From: Oscillospiraceae bacterium
GTDB lineage: Bacteria; Bacillota; Clostridia; Oscillospirales; Oscillospiraceae
Reading direction: 5' to 3'
Assembly: GCA_015067935.1 (NCBI GenBank)
Contig: SVLL01000003.1
Span: 1 to 59,927, forward strand
Length of the DNA: 59,927 bases
Of this stretch, positions 33,165 to 40,817 are shown one piece after another. The notes beneath the pieces are model-generated. The model searched no databases and had not been told where the DNA came from. It was given only the letters and a program-made list of their open reading frames with translations. The position numbers and the translations under genes are program-made. Each line of letters starts with the position of its first letter. Within the stretch, counting starts at the first letter, position 1.

Positions 33165-33283
33165 GCCTCCCCTGTGTAAGGGGAGGTGTCACGGCGCTAA
33201 GCCGTGACGGAGGGGTTGTACTCGTAGTGACAATCCCCCAGTCACCGCTGTGCGGTGACAGCCCCCTTTACACAAGGGGGCCT
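33165..33283. repeat. REP-like palindromic repeat
   Basis: Four small hairpins form a global imperfect palindrome: CCTCCCC/GGGGAGG, GTCACGGC/GCCGTGAC, GTCACCGC/GCGGTGAC and GCCCCC/GGGGGC, with GTGACGGAGGGGTTGT mirrored by ACAATCCCCCAGTCAC. Compact palindromic units like this are typical of Oscillospiraceae intergenic spacers. It occupies most of the gap before pgi. Confidence 0.7.
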
Positions 33284-33343
33284 GTGCATACCACCGGCAC
33301 GGCTGGTGGTTATGATTTTCTTCAAAACTTTTCGTGTACCCTC

Positions 33344-33372
33344 TTGCGTTTGGCGTGGATTTGGAGTAACAT
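33344..33372 (+). promoter_or_regulatory. Promoter of pgi
   Basis: TTGCGT at 33344-33349 and TAACAT at 33367-33372 are separated by 17 bases. It lies 36 bases before the start. Confidence 0.4.
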
Positions 33373-33408
33373 ATAGGAAGAAATCAATGACGAAAGGATT
33401 TTACTCTT

Positions 33409-34710
33409 ATGATTAAAGTAGACATTTCCAATGTATGGGGTCAGCTGTCCCTGCCGGACCTGCTGGCCGTAGAGCAGGAGGTTGCTCAGGCTCACCGTAC
33501 TCTGACCGAAGGTACCGGTGCAGGCAACGATTTTCTCGGCTGGCTGGACCTGCCCGTAGAAAAGGAAACCGAAGAGATGAAGCGCATTCAGGCCGCTGCC
33601 AATCAGATTCGCGCCAACAGCGATGTTTTCGTGGTTGTGGGCATTGGCGGCAGCTATCTGGGCCCCCGTGCGGCCATTGAGCTGCTGCAGGGCTGTAATC
33701 ACAATATCGGCAAGGGCAAAGGCAATCCCCAGATCTATTTTGCCGGCAACACCCTGTCCACCCGGGCATGGAACGAGCTGCAGAGATTGCTGGAAGGCAA
33801 GGATTTCTCTCTGGCTGTTATCTCCAAGTCCGGCACTACCACCGAGCCTGCCATCGCATTCCGGGCTCTGAAGTGGATGCTGGAGCGCAAGTACGGCACC
33901 GCCGGTGCTGCCAAGCGCATCTATGCCATCACTGACCCTGCAAAGGGTGCACTGCGTCAGATGGCCACCGAAGAGGGCTGGGAGACCTTTGTCATTCCTC
34001 CTGCAGCCGGCGGCCGTTACTCTGTGCTGACCGCTGTGGGTCTGCTGCCAATGGCAGTTGCAGGTATTGACATCCGTCAGGTGATGAAGGGTGCTTATGA
34101 AGCCAAGGTGGAATACAACCGTCTGCGTTCCTTTGAAAACCCCGTTTGGCTGTATGCCGGTGTCCGTAATCTGCTGTACCGCAACGGCAAGAAGACCGAA
34201 ATTATGGCTTCTTGGGAGCCCGGCTACAAGATGATGGGCGGCTGGTGGCAGCAGCTGTTCGGTGAGTCCGAGGGCAAGGACGGCAAGGGCATTTTCCCTG
34301 TTTCCGTTGAGTTTACCGCCGATCTGCACTCTCTGGGTCAGATGATCCAGCAGGGCGAGCGCAACATTTTTGAAACGATGATTCGTTTCGATGCGCCGGA
34401 GCAGGTAGCTGTGGTGGGCAGCGATGCCAAGAACCTGGACGGATTGAACTATCTGGCCGGCAAGCAGCTGGACTTCGTGGATGAGCAGGCTTATCTGGGC
34501 ACTCTGGCTGCCCATGTGGATGGCGGCGTGCCGGTAATTACCATGGATATGGGTGCCCTGAATGATGAGAAGATGGGCGAAATGTTCTATTTCTTCGAGC
34601 TGTGCTGCGGCGTGTCCGCCTATATGCTGGGAGTCAATCCCTTCAATCAGCCGGGTGTGGAATTCTATAAGAAGAATATGTTCCAGCTGCTGGGTAAGCC
34701 CGGTTATTGA
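33409..34710 (+). CDS. pgi: Glucose-6-phosphate isomerase
   Basis: The 433-residue protein has the PGI signatures: VVVGIGGSYLGPRAAIELLQ, ISKSGTTTEPAIAF, GRYSVLTAVGLLPMAVAGID, with the C-terminal active-site region ending YKKNMFQLLGKPGY. It interconverts glucose-6-phosphate and fructose-6-phosphate in glycolysis. It is monocistronic. Confidence 0.97.
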   Translation: MIKVDISNVWGQLSLPDLLAVEQEVAQAHRTLTEGTGAGNDFLGWLDLPVEKETEEMKRIQAAANQIRANSDVFVVVGIGGSYLGPRAAIELLQGCNHNIGKGKGNPQIYFAGNTLSTRAWNELQRLLEGKDFSLAVISKSGTTTEPAIAFRALKWMLERKYGTAGAAKRIYAITDPAKGALRQMATEEGWETFVIPPAAGGRYSVLTAVGLLPMAVAGIDIRQVMKGAYEAKVEYNRLRSFENPVWLYAGVRNLLYRNGKKTEIMASWEPGYKMMGGWWQQLFGESEGKDGKGIFPVSVEFTADLHSLGQMIQQGERNIFETMIRFDAPEQVAVVGSDAKNLDGLNYLAGKQLDFVDEQAYLGTLAAHVDGGVPVITMDMGALNDEKMGEMFYFFELCCGVSAYMLGVNPFNQPGVEFYKKNMFQLLGKPGY

Positions 34711-34749
34711 TTTTTTATAAAAAATTGCCGGAATATTTATAAATAACTC

Positions 34750-34778
34750 TTGCAAAATCCGGCGGCAACTGTTAAAAT
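34750..34778 (+). promoter_or_regulatory. Promoter of the P-loop gene
   Basis: TTGCAA at 34750-34755 and TAAAAT at 34773-34778 are separated by 17 bases. Confidence 0.55.
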
Positions 34779-34824
34779 AATGATACAGCTAAAATAATAG
34801 GCTGAGCAAAGGAGGACGATTCCT

Positions 34825-35232
34825 ATGATTAAAGTAATTATGGGCCTGAAGGGTTCCGGTAAGACCAAGAAATTGATCGAATCTATCAACGAGGCTGTGA
34901 AGCAGGCCAGCGGTGATGTGGTTTGCATCGAGTACGGCAAGAAGCTGACCTATGATGTGAACTACCGTGTCCGTCTGGTTGACTCTGAGGAGTATGCCAT
35001 TTCCAACAGCGATATGCTGAAGGGCTTCCTGAGCGGTCTGCACGCAGGCAATTTCGATATTACCAATGTCTACATTGACAATCTGTACAAGACCATCGGC
35101 ACTGACCGTGCCAACGGTGAGGAGTTCGTGGCATGGTGCGCAAAGTTCGCCGCTGCCAACAATATGAACATCACCATCACCATCTCCGACGATGTGGCTC
35201 TGGCCTCCGAGGAGATCAAGCAGTATCTGTAA
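34825..35232 (+). CDS. Small P-loop NTPase-like protein
   Basis: The 135-residue product begins with a Walker A motif GLKGSGKTKKLIESINEA near residues 7-24. A beta strand ending VYIDNL (YIDN as Walker B-like) and the final ITITISDD strand follow. It is shorter than a typical ATPase. Related small proteins in Clostridia are often annotated as PilT-like, without evidence for pili here. AAAGGAGGACG precedes the ATG. Confidence 0.7.
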   Translation: MIKVIMGLKGSGKTKKLIESINEAVKQASGDVVCIEYGKKLTYDVNYRVRLVDSEEYAISNSDMLKGFLSGLHAGNFDITNVYIDNLYKTIGTDRANGEEFVAWCAKFAAANNMNITITISDDVALASEEIKQYL

Positions 35233-35241
35233 GCACATAAT

Positions 35242-35278
35242 AAAAGTCCGCTGCGGCAACGCAGCGGACTTTTGTTTT
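35242..35278 (+). terminator. Intrinsic terminator
   Basis: AAAAGTCCGCTGC and GCAGCGGACTTTT form a 13-bp stem, followed by GTTTT. Confidence 0.85.
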
Positions 35279-35280
35279 AT

Positions 35281-35330
35281 TGTAGGGGCGGGGTCGCCCC
35301 GCCTGTGGGACGGGAAACCCGTCCCCTACA
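35281..35330. repeat. Compact palindromic repeat
   Basis: TGTAGGGG and CCCCTACA enclose two hairpins, CGGGG/CCCCG and GACGGG/CCCGTC. This is a typical small intergenic palindrome of this lineage, possibly multicopy. Confidence 0.7.
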
Positions 35331-35350
35331 TTTATCCTATGGGAAACCTC

Positions 35351-35379
35351 TTGAAAAAGCGGCTAAAATAGAGTATAAT
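35351..35379 (+). promoter_or_regulatory. Promoter of the first MATE gene
   Basis: TTGAAA at 35351-35356 and TATAAT at 35374-35379 are separated by 17 bases, 39 bases before the start. Confidence 0.65.
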
Positions 35380-35417
35380 GACTTGGTTTGAATGTTATTA
35401 TAGTGAAAGGAATCGAA

Positions 35418-36800
35418 ATGGAAAAACCAAGCAATGCGTTAAGTGAAAACAAAATGGGCACAATGCCGCTGAGCAAACTGCTGGCCAATATGGCAATCCC
35501 CATGGTGCTGGCGATGGTCGTGCAGGCCCTTTACAATGTGGTGGACAGTATTTATGTCTCCCGTATTTCCGAAACAGACAGCGAAGTGACGGCTCTGAGC
35601 CTTGCGTTCCCTGTTCAGAATATTATGATCGGCTTTGCTACCGGTATCGGCGTAGGTGTGAACTCGGTGCTCTCCAAATCTCTGGGTGAGGGCAATCAGG
35701 AAAATGCCAACCGCTCCGCCGGAAACGGCATCGTGCTGGTGAGTATTGTAACAGTGGTATTTATGCTGTTCGGTATGTTTGCCACCCGTCCGTTTTTTGA
35801 AATTCAGTCCAATGTGGAAGCCACCGTCAACGGCGGCACGGAGTATCTGAGCATTTGCTCCGTATTTTCTCTGGGCATCTTTGTGGAGGTGCTTGGCGAG
35901 CGGCTGCTGCAGGCCTCCGGTCGGACCGGCTATACCCTGATCACGCAGGGCTCCGGTGCTGTGGCGAATATTCTGCTGGACCCGGTGTTTATTTTCGGCT
36001 TTGAGCCGCTGGGTATCCCGGCAATGGGCATGGCCGGTGCAGCTGTCGCAACAGTGATCGGTCAATGGTTGGCGGCCATTTTGGCTGTGATCTTCAATTT
36101 TAAGAGCAATCCGGATGTGCAGTTCGGCATCCGTTATCTGAAGCTGAAGAAGGAAACCCTGATGCCCATTCTGACCGTGGGTGTTCCCTCGGTTGTGATG
36201 GTGGCCATCGGCTCTGTGATGAACTTCTCTATGAATCAGATTCTGCAGGGCTTCAGCGAAACTGCCACCAGTGTGTTCGGCATCTATTTCAAGCTCCAGA
36301 GCTTCTTCTTTATGCCGCTGTTCGGCATCAACAATGCCACCATTTCCATTATGGCGTACAATTTCGGTGCCCGGAATCCCAAGCGGATCATGGGAACGCT
36401 GAAGCGTGCGGCGGTAACGGCAATGGCGATCATGGTGCTGGGTCTTCTGGCCTTCCAGCTCCTGCCGGATCTGCTGATGGGGATGTTCAATCCCACCGAC
36501 GAGTTTTTGCGCATCGGTCGGCAGGCTCTGCGGACCATCAGCTGGGCGTTCCCGCTGGCTGCCATCGGTATTTCCGTCAGTGCCAGCTTTCAGGCATTGG
36601 GCAATGGCATTTATTCCACCATCGTATCCCTCTGCAGACAGCTTTTGGTGCTCCTGCCTGCAGCATATTTGCTGAGCCTGAGCGGTGAAGTGACCCGGGT
36701 TTGGTGGGCATACCCCATTGCGGAGGTCGTCAGCGCAATCGTGACGGTTTTGCTGTTTGTCCGAATTTACAATCAAAAAATCAAGCCCCTTTGGGAATGA
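35418..36800 (+). CDS. MATE-family multidrug efflux transporter
   Basis: The 460-residue protein has twelve hydrophobic spans in two halves. The N-terminal PLSKLLANMAIPMVLAMVVQ and LYNVVDSIYVSRI segments are the MATE opening, with SVLSKSLGEGNQENANRSAG following. MATE pumps export drugs or metabolites using a Na+ or H+ gradient. GAAAGGAATCGAA precedes the chosen ATG. The substrate is unknown. Confidence 0.92.
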   Translation: MEKPSNALSENKMGTMPLSKLLANMAIPMVLAMVVQALYNVVDSIYVSRISETDSEVTALSLAFPVQNIMIGFATGIGVGVNSVLSKSLGEGNQENANRSAGNGIVLVSIVTVVFMLFGMFATRPFFEIQSNVEATVNGGTEYLSICSVFSLGIFVEVLGERLLQASGRTGYTLITQGSGAVANILLDPVFIFGFEPLGIPAMGMAGAAVATVIGQWLAAILAVIFNFKSNPDVQFGIRYLKLKKETLMPILTVGVPSVVMVAIGSVMNFSMNQILQGFSETATSVFGIYFKLQSFFFMPLFGINNATISIMAYNFGARNPKRIMGTLKRAAVTAMAIMVLGLLAFQLLPDLLMGMFNPTDEFLRIGRQALRTISWAFPLAAIGISVSASFQALGNGIYSTIVSLCRQLLVLLPAAYLLSLSGEVTRVWWAYPIAEVVSAIVTVLLFVRIYNQKIKPLWE

Positions 36801-36804
36801 AATA

Positions 36805-36843
36805 ACACCCCGTTTGTCACATTTGTCTGACAAATGGGGTGTC
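36805..36843. terminator. Intrinsic terminator
   Basis: ACACCCCGTTTGTCA and TGACAAATGGGGTGT pair around an eight-base loop. It separates the MATE gene from the TetR operon. Confidence 0.75.
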
Positions 36844-36865
36844 GCTCTTTGCGTGCCTGTGGTCC

Positions 36866-36894
36866 TTGACATTTCAGGAGGAAACAGGTATACT
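36866..36894 (+). promoter_or_regulatory. Promoter of the TetR/flavin reductase/DUF1295 operon
   Basis: TTGACA at 36866-36871 and TATACT at 36889-36894 are separated by 17 bases, close to consensus. Confidence 0.8.
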
Positions 36895-36902
36895 GTATTT
36901 AA

Positions 36903-36916
36903 GTGAACGCGTTCAC
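36903..36916. promoter_or_regulatory. Palindromic TetR operator candidate
   Basis: GTGAACGCGTTCAC is a perfect 14-bp palindrome 15 bases before the TetR start and just downstream of the -10, exactly where TetR-family proteins bind to repress their own operon. Confidence 0.7.
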
Positions 36917-36930
36917 AAAAAGGAGATTTT

Positions 36931-37437
36931 ATGCCGAAGATTATAAAAGATTTGGATATCCTTCTGATGGAGGAAGCCAAAAAACAGATTCAGGAAAAGG
37001 GTTACGGTGCGGTAACCATCCGCAGCATTGCCAAGGGCTGCGGCGTGGGCGTGGGAACGGTGTATAACTATTTCCCCTCCAAGGAAATGCTGATCGCTAC
37101 CTATCTGCTGGAGGATTGGAAAAAATGTGTGGATGCCATCACCTGCGTGGCGAAATGTGCGGAAACGCCCCAACCGGTGCTGCAGAGCATGTATTGCCGG
37201 CTTGTGGAATTTGCAGACCGTCATCGCTCCGTTTTTTGTGACGAAACGGCCACTGCCGGCTTCGCCCGCGCGGTGGGGCAGTACCACACCCTGCTCCGTT
37301 CTCAGCTGGCACAGCCGCTGCAAAAATTCTGCCTCGGCGAGTTTGCTGCCCAGTTTATTGCGGAAAGTCTGCTGACCTGGTCCATGGCCGGGAAAGCCTT
37401 TGATGAAATCTATGAAATGCTGAAAAAACTATTTTAA
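36931..37437 (+). CDS. TetR-family transcriptional regulator
   Basis: The 168-residue protein has an N-terminal helix-turn-helix (EKGYGAVTIRSIAKGCGVGV, GTVYNYFPSKEMLIATYLLE) and a short ligand-binding helical domain. It is the first gene of an operon with a flavin reductase-like and a DUF1295 protein, and a palindromic operator lies in its promoter, so autoregulation and control of those genes are likely. The inducer is unknown, possibly a steroid-like or aromatic compound. Confidence 0.9.
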   Translation: MPKIIKDLDILLMEEAKKQIQEKGYGAVTIRSIAKGCGVGVGTVYNYFPSKEMLIATYLLEDWKKCVDAITCVAKCAETPQPVLQSMYCRLVEFADRHRSVFCDETATAGFARAVGQYHTLLRSQLAQPLQKFCLGEFAAQFIAESLLTWSMAGKAFDEIYEMLKKLF

Positions 37438-37449
37438 GGAGAGATACTT

Positions 37450-38364
37450 ATGTCCAGCTTTGAAAATTTGCGCGTGGTAGACAATTTCTATCAGACCTCA
37501 TTGTTCTTCCCTATGCCCACGGTGGTAATTTCCACCTTGTGTGAGGACGGCACCACTACCTTGGGTCCCTACTCTCTGGTGCAGCCCTACTATGTGGCAG
37601 GCAAGGATTATTATGCCATGCTGCTGTCCTGCCGCAACAGCTCCAATACCGCACAGAACATTCTGCGCAGCGGCAAATGCGCCATTAACTTCGTGGATGA
37701 CAAGCCAAAGACCTTCAAGGAGTGTGTCAAGCTCTCCTGGCCCGGCGACAAGCCCGAGGACAAGATGCCGAACTGCAAGTTTAAGCTGGAACCCGGTCAG
37801 GCAGAGGGGTCTCGCCCTATGGTGCTGACCGATGCCATTCAGGTCATCGAATGCACATGGGTACGGGAGCTGGACAACGCCCAAAATGACCAGCCCGGTC
37901 AGCTCAACGGCTATGAAGGGCCCTATCACGATTTCAACGGCATTACCAGTAAATTCGGTGCCCACTTCATTTTGAAGGTGGACAAAATCCTGATGAAGAA
38001 GCAGTACGCCGATGCCATCATCAACGGCGTGAAGGCCAAGGATTTCCCGTCTCTGCCCGTGGACTACGGTTACCGTGACAGCAAGAATTTCTGGTTCCAC
38101 CGCAAGACCCGGATGCGTGCCGAGCTGCTGCCCATCCGCAAGCAATCTCTGGAATCTGTTCGTTATGCCGCCGACCGGGCCGATGATAAGGTCAAATTCA
38201 CCGATGATGCATTGGAAATGATCCTCAATGTACCCCGGGTGTTCCTGCCGCTGGTGCTGAAGGGCTGCGTGGAATGGGCAAGGGAGAACAACTGCGAGCT
38301 GGTCACCGCAAAGGAGATGCAGATCATCAACGACAAGCGGGCAAAGGAAAAGAATAAAAAGTAA
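37450..38364 (+). CDS. Flavin reductase-like protein with extra C-terminal domain
   Basis: The 304-residue protein starts with a flavin reductase-like (FMN-binding split barrel) domain: PMPTVVISTLCEDGTTTLGPYSLVQPYYV and LLSCRNSSNTAQNILRSGKCAINFVDD. It may bind FMN and reduce a flavin or substrate. The last ~90 residues (FTDDALEMILNVPRVFLPLV) resemble a PCP_red-like helical extension. AAGGAGAGATACTT precedes the ATG. It is the middle gene of the TetR operon, next to a predicted membrane reductase. Confidence 0.72.
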   Translation: MSSFENLRVVDNFYQTSLFFPMPTVVISTLCEDGTTTLGPYSLVQPYYVAGKDYYAMLLSCRNSSNTAQNILRSGKCAINFVDDKPKTFKECVKLSWPGDKPEDKMPNCKFKLEPGQAEGSRPMVLTDAIQVIECTWVRELDNAQNDQPGQLNGYEGPYHDFNGITSKFGAHFILKVDKILMKKQYADAIINGVKAKDFPSLPVDYGYRDSKNFWFHRKTRMRAELLPIRKQSLESVRYAADRADDKVKFTDDALEMILNVPRVFLPLVLKGCVEWARENNCELVTAKEMQIINDKRAKEKNKK

Positions 38365-38381
38365 GGTCAGGAGTTTTTGCT

Positions 38382-39182
38382 ATGGTATTACCCTCGAATT
38401 TCTGGCTGCTGTTCGGCATTTGTATGCTGGTCAGTGCCATCGGTTTTAAGAATTATGTTTGGTTTATCTCCTTGGGCTATGGCTTTTCCATTGCCGCTGA
38501 GGGCGTGGCAATGCTGATTCTGTACGGTCAGAATCTGACATTGGGCACCGTCATTTGCTGCGTGCTGTTTATCCTCTACGGTCTGCGTCTGGGCGGCTAT
38601 CTTGCTGTTCGTGAGCTGGGAAGCAGCTCCTATAAGAAGAATATGAAGGGGGAAATCAAGGAAGGCAGCACGGTTCCCTTTGGCGTAAAGATTGCCATTT
38701 GGATCACCTGCGCCGCATTGTATGTCACCCAGATTTCCGGTGTGTTCTACCGTCTGGAAAATGCTGTGCAGGACAATGCGCTGGTCTTTGTAGGTGCTGT
38801 GATCATGCTGCTGGGTGTCACTTTGGAAACTGCTGCAGATATTCAGAAGAACAATGCCAAGAAGGTCAATCCCCGTCGGTTTGTGGACACCGGTCTGTAC
38901 CGAATCGTCCGCTGCCCCAACTATTTGGGCGAGATGATTTTTTGGACCGGCGTGCTGATCTCGGGCATTTCCGCCGTTTCCGGCTGGCAGTGGATTATCG
39001 TGGCTGTGGGCTACATCGGCATCATTTTTGTGATGTTCAGCGGTGCCCGCCGCTTGGAAATCCGTCAGGATAAGAACTACGGAAGCGATCCGGAATATCA
39101 GAAGTATGTGAAAACTGTGCCGATCCTGCTGCCGTTCATCCCTCTGTACAGCGTGAAGAAGCATAAGTGGCTGGTGGCATAA
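38382..39182 (+). CDS. DUF1295/steroid 5-alpha-reductase-like membrane protein
   Basis: The 266-residue product has about six spans and the family motif RCPNYLGEMIF (Asn180 to Glu184), the NADPH-binding signature of DUF1295, isoprenylcysteine methyltransferase and steroid 5-alpha-reductase relatives. The family includes reductases of C=C bonds in steroids and fatty-acid-like lipids. The TetR regulator and flavin reductase-like neighbour suggest a small-molecule reduction pathway. Substrate unknown. Confidence 0.75.
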   Translation: MVLPSNFWLLFGICMLVSAIGFKNYVWFISLGYGFSIAAEGVAMLILYGQNLTLGTVICCVLFILYGLRLGGYLAVRELGSSSYKKNMKGEIKEGSTVPFGVKIAIWITCAALYVTQISGVFYRLENAVQDNALVFVGAVIMLLGVTLETAADIQKNNAKKVNPRRFVDTGLYRIVRCPNYLGEMIFWTGVLISGISAVSGWQWIIVAVGYIGIIFVMFSGARRLEIRQDKNYGSDPEYQKYVKTVPILLPFIPLYSVKKHKWLVA

Positions 39183-39240
39183 TAAAAAAGGGGCATCTGT
39201 ATCCGCCATTGGCAGGAGTTACAGAAGAAAGACAAAGGGA

Positions 39241-39278
39241 AACGACGGTGCGGACTTCAGACCCGCACCGTCGTTTTG
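39241..39278. terminator. Bidirectional terminator
   Basis: AACGACGGTGCGG and CCGCACCGTCGTT form a 13-bp stem with T-rich flank. It lies between the DUF1295 and metK genes, which converge. Confidence 0.85.
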
Positions 39279-39289
39279 GACCTATTTGG

Positions 39290-40435
39290 TTAAATTCCGG
39301 CCAGTTCCTTCAAAACAGGTGCCAGATCAGTTTCCTCCCAAGGACGGCCCTCCACGCCAAAGTGGCCAATGGCAGCAGTGGACGCATAGATGGGACGGCG
39401 CAGCTGCAGCTTGCGAATGATGCCCGCAGGGGTCAGATCCACGGTCTTGCGCAGCAATTCCGTCATTTTCTCATCGGAGATCACACCGGTGCCGTAGCTG
39501 TCCACCCGGACAGAAACAGGCTGTGCCACACCGATGGCGTAAGCCAGCTGCACCTGCACTTGGGTTGCCAGACCGGCAGCCACCAGATTCTTGGCCATAT
39601 ACCGGGCAATGTACGCACCGCTGCGGTCCACCTTGGTGGGATCCTTACCGGAGAATGCACCGCCACCGTGGGAGAAATAGCCGCCGTATGTATCCACGAT
39701 GATCTTGCGGCCGGTCAGACCGGTATCGCCGTTGGGACCACCGATAACGAAATTGCCGGTGGGGTTAATATGGATATTGGAAACCTTGTTGATGTCAAAG
39801 CCGTAGTCTGCCAGTACGGGAGCGATCACGCCCTCTTTGATGTAACGGCGCAGCTCGCTGATTTCAAAATCCTTGCTGTGCATCACGGACACTACCACAG
39901 TGTCGATGCCCAGCACATTGCCGGCTTCATCGTACTCTACGGAAACCTGTGTTTTACCGTCGGCGCGGAGCAGATCGTTGGAATGGATGCACGCGGTCAG
40001 ACGGTTAGACAATGCACGGCTCAGGGCCACGGGCAGGGGCATCAGCTCAGGGGTCTGGGTACAGGCACCGCCGAACATCATACCCTGATCGCCTGCGCCG
40101 CCAACCTCATCGTTGGTGCCGAGGGCAATGTCAGCGGACTGGGTGTGGATGCGGCACTGGATCTCCACGGTGTCGGCATCGAAGCCGTCGCCTTCATACA
40201 CATAGCCGATCTCCCGGATCGCCTTCCGGGCAACGGCGGCATAATCCACCTCTGCCTTGGTGGTGATCTCACCGCAGATCAGGCAGAAATTGGTGGTGAC
40301 CATGGTTTCGCAGGCCACACGGGAGTTGGGGTCCTGGGCCAGACAAGCGTCCAGAATGGCATCGGAGATGGAGTCAGCCACCTTATCGGGATGGCCGTTG
40401 GTTACGCATTCAGAAGTAAATAATCTTTTTTCCAT
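39290..40435 (-). CDS. metK: S-adenosylmethionine synthetase
   Basis: The 381-residue protein has the MetK signatures: TSECVTNGHPDKVADSISDA with the ATP-binding His at the N-terminus, GGAGDQGMMFGG, and GGGAFSGKDPTKVDRSGAY. It makes SAM from methionine and ATP. The start follows a GAAAGGAAAA region. A SAM-I riboswitch lies upstream, with a palindromic repeat between riboswitch and gene. Confidence 0.98.
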   Translation of the reverse strand: MEKRLFTSECVTNGHPDKVADSISDAILDACLAQDPNSRVACETMVTTNFCLICGEITTKAEVDYAAVARKAIREIGYVYEGDGFDADTVEIQCRIHTQSADIALGTNDEVGGAGDQGMMFGGACTQTPELMPLPVALSRALSNRLTACIHSNDLLRADGKTQVSVEYDEAGNVLGIDTVVVSVMHSKDFEISELRRYIKEGVIAPVLADYGFDINKVSNIHINPTGNFVIGGPNGDTGLTGRKIIVDTYGGYFSHGGGAFSGKDPTKVDRSGAYIARYMAKNLVAAGLATQVQVQLAYAIGVAQPVSVRVDSYGTGVISDEKMTELLRKTVDLTPAGIIRKLQLRRPIYASTAAIGHFGVEGRPWEETDLAPVLKELAGI

Positions 40436-40467
40436 TTTGTTTTTCCTTTCTCGTTTTTCTCATATTC

Positions 40468-40528
40468 TTCCGTCATTGCTCTTGGCCCCCTCTGAGGGAG
40501 GCACGGCGGCTTCGCCGCAATTTGCAAT
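40468..40528. repeat. Palindromic repeat between SAM riboswitch and metK
   Basis: GGCCCCCTC/GAGGGAGG-type and GGCGGCTTCGCCG hairpins form a small palindromic element of the intergenic REP-like family. It sits in the metK 5' leader, between riboswitch terminator and ribosome site. Confidence 0.55.
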
Positions 40529-40535
40529 GACATAA

Positions 40536-40675
40536 AAAAACCGCACACCGACGGACCCGATGTGCGTAATATCGAATCCTCATCTCTCGTTTTGCCGCCG
40601 GATTTGGCACCTTGAATTAACAGGTTGCCGGGTTTCATCGGGCCGTTCCCTCCACCACTCTTGATAAGGCTTGTA
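40536..40675 (-). promoter_or_regulatory. SAM-I (S-box) riboswitch of metK
   Basis: Read on the minus strand, the conserved S-box landmarks appear in order: CTTATCAAGAG, GGTGGAGGGA, CCCGATGAAACCCGGCAACC, AAGGTGCCAAATCC and AGATGAGG. A terminator follows (GCACATCGG pairing with TCGGTGTGC, then TTTTTTT on the minus strand at 40536-40566). Binding of SAM is expected to stabilise the aptamer and allow termination, lowering metK expression. This is a textbook architecture for methionine genes in Firmicutes. Confidence 0.95.
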
Positions 40676-40690
40676 TGCAGTTCGTAGGTT

Positions 40691-40718
40691 ATTATACTGA
40701 ATTTTATGGATTTGTCAA
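40691..40718 (-). promoter_or_regulatory. Promoter of the SAM riboswitch/metK transcript
   Basis: On the minus strand TTGACA (40718-40713) and TATAAT (40696-40691) are separated by 16 bases, shortly before the S-box aptamer. Confidence 0.8.
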
Positions 40719-40817
40719 GTATTTTCTTCCTTTTTCCCTTTTATTGTTTACAATTCTGTGGTAGACTTTTCCTGCAGATGTGATACAATAGCGTTAGATT
40801 ATCTCAGGAGGCGCGTT

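Noticed and set aside
33322..34755. A 477-codon frame antisense to pgi
   Set aside because: Shadow of pgi, with no ribosome site.
35439..36980. A 513-codon frame antisense to the MATE gene
   Set aside because: Low-complexity His/Gln-rich translation typical of an antisense frame, without a start signal.
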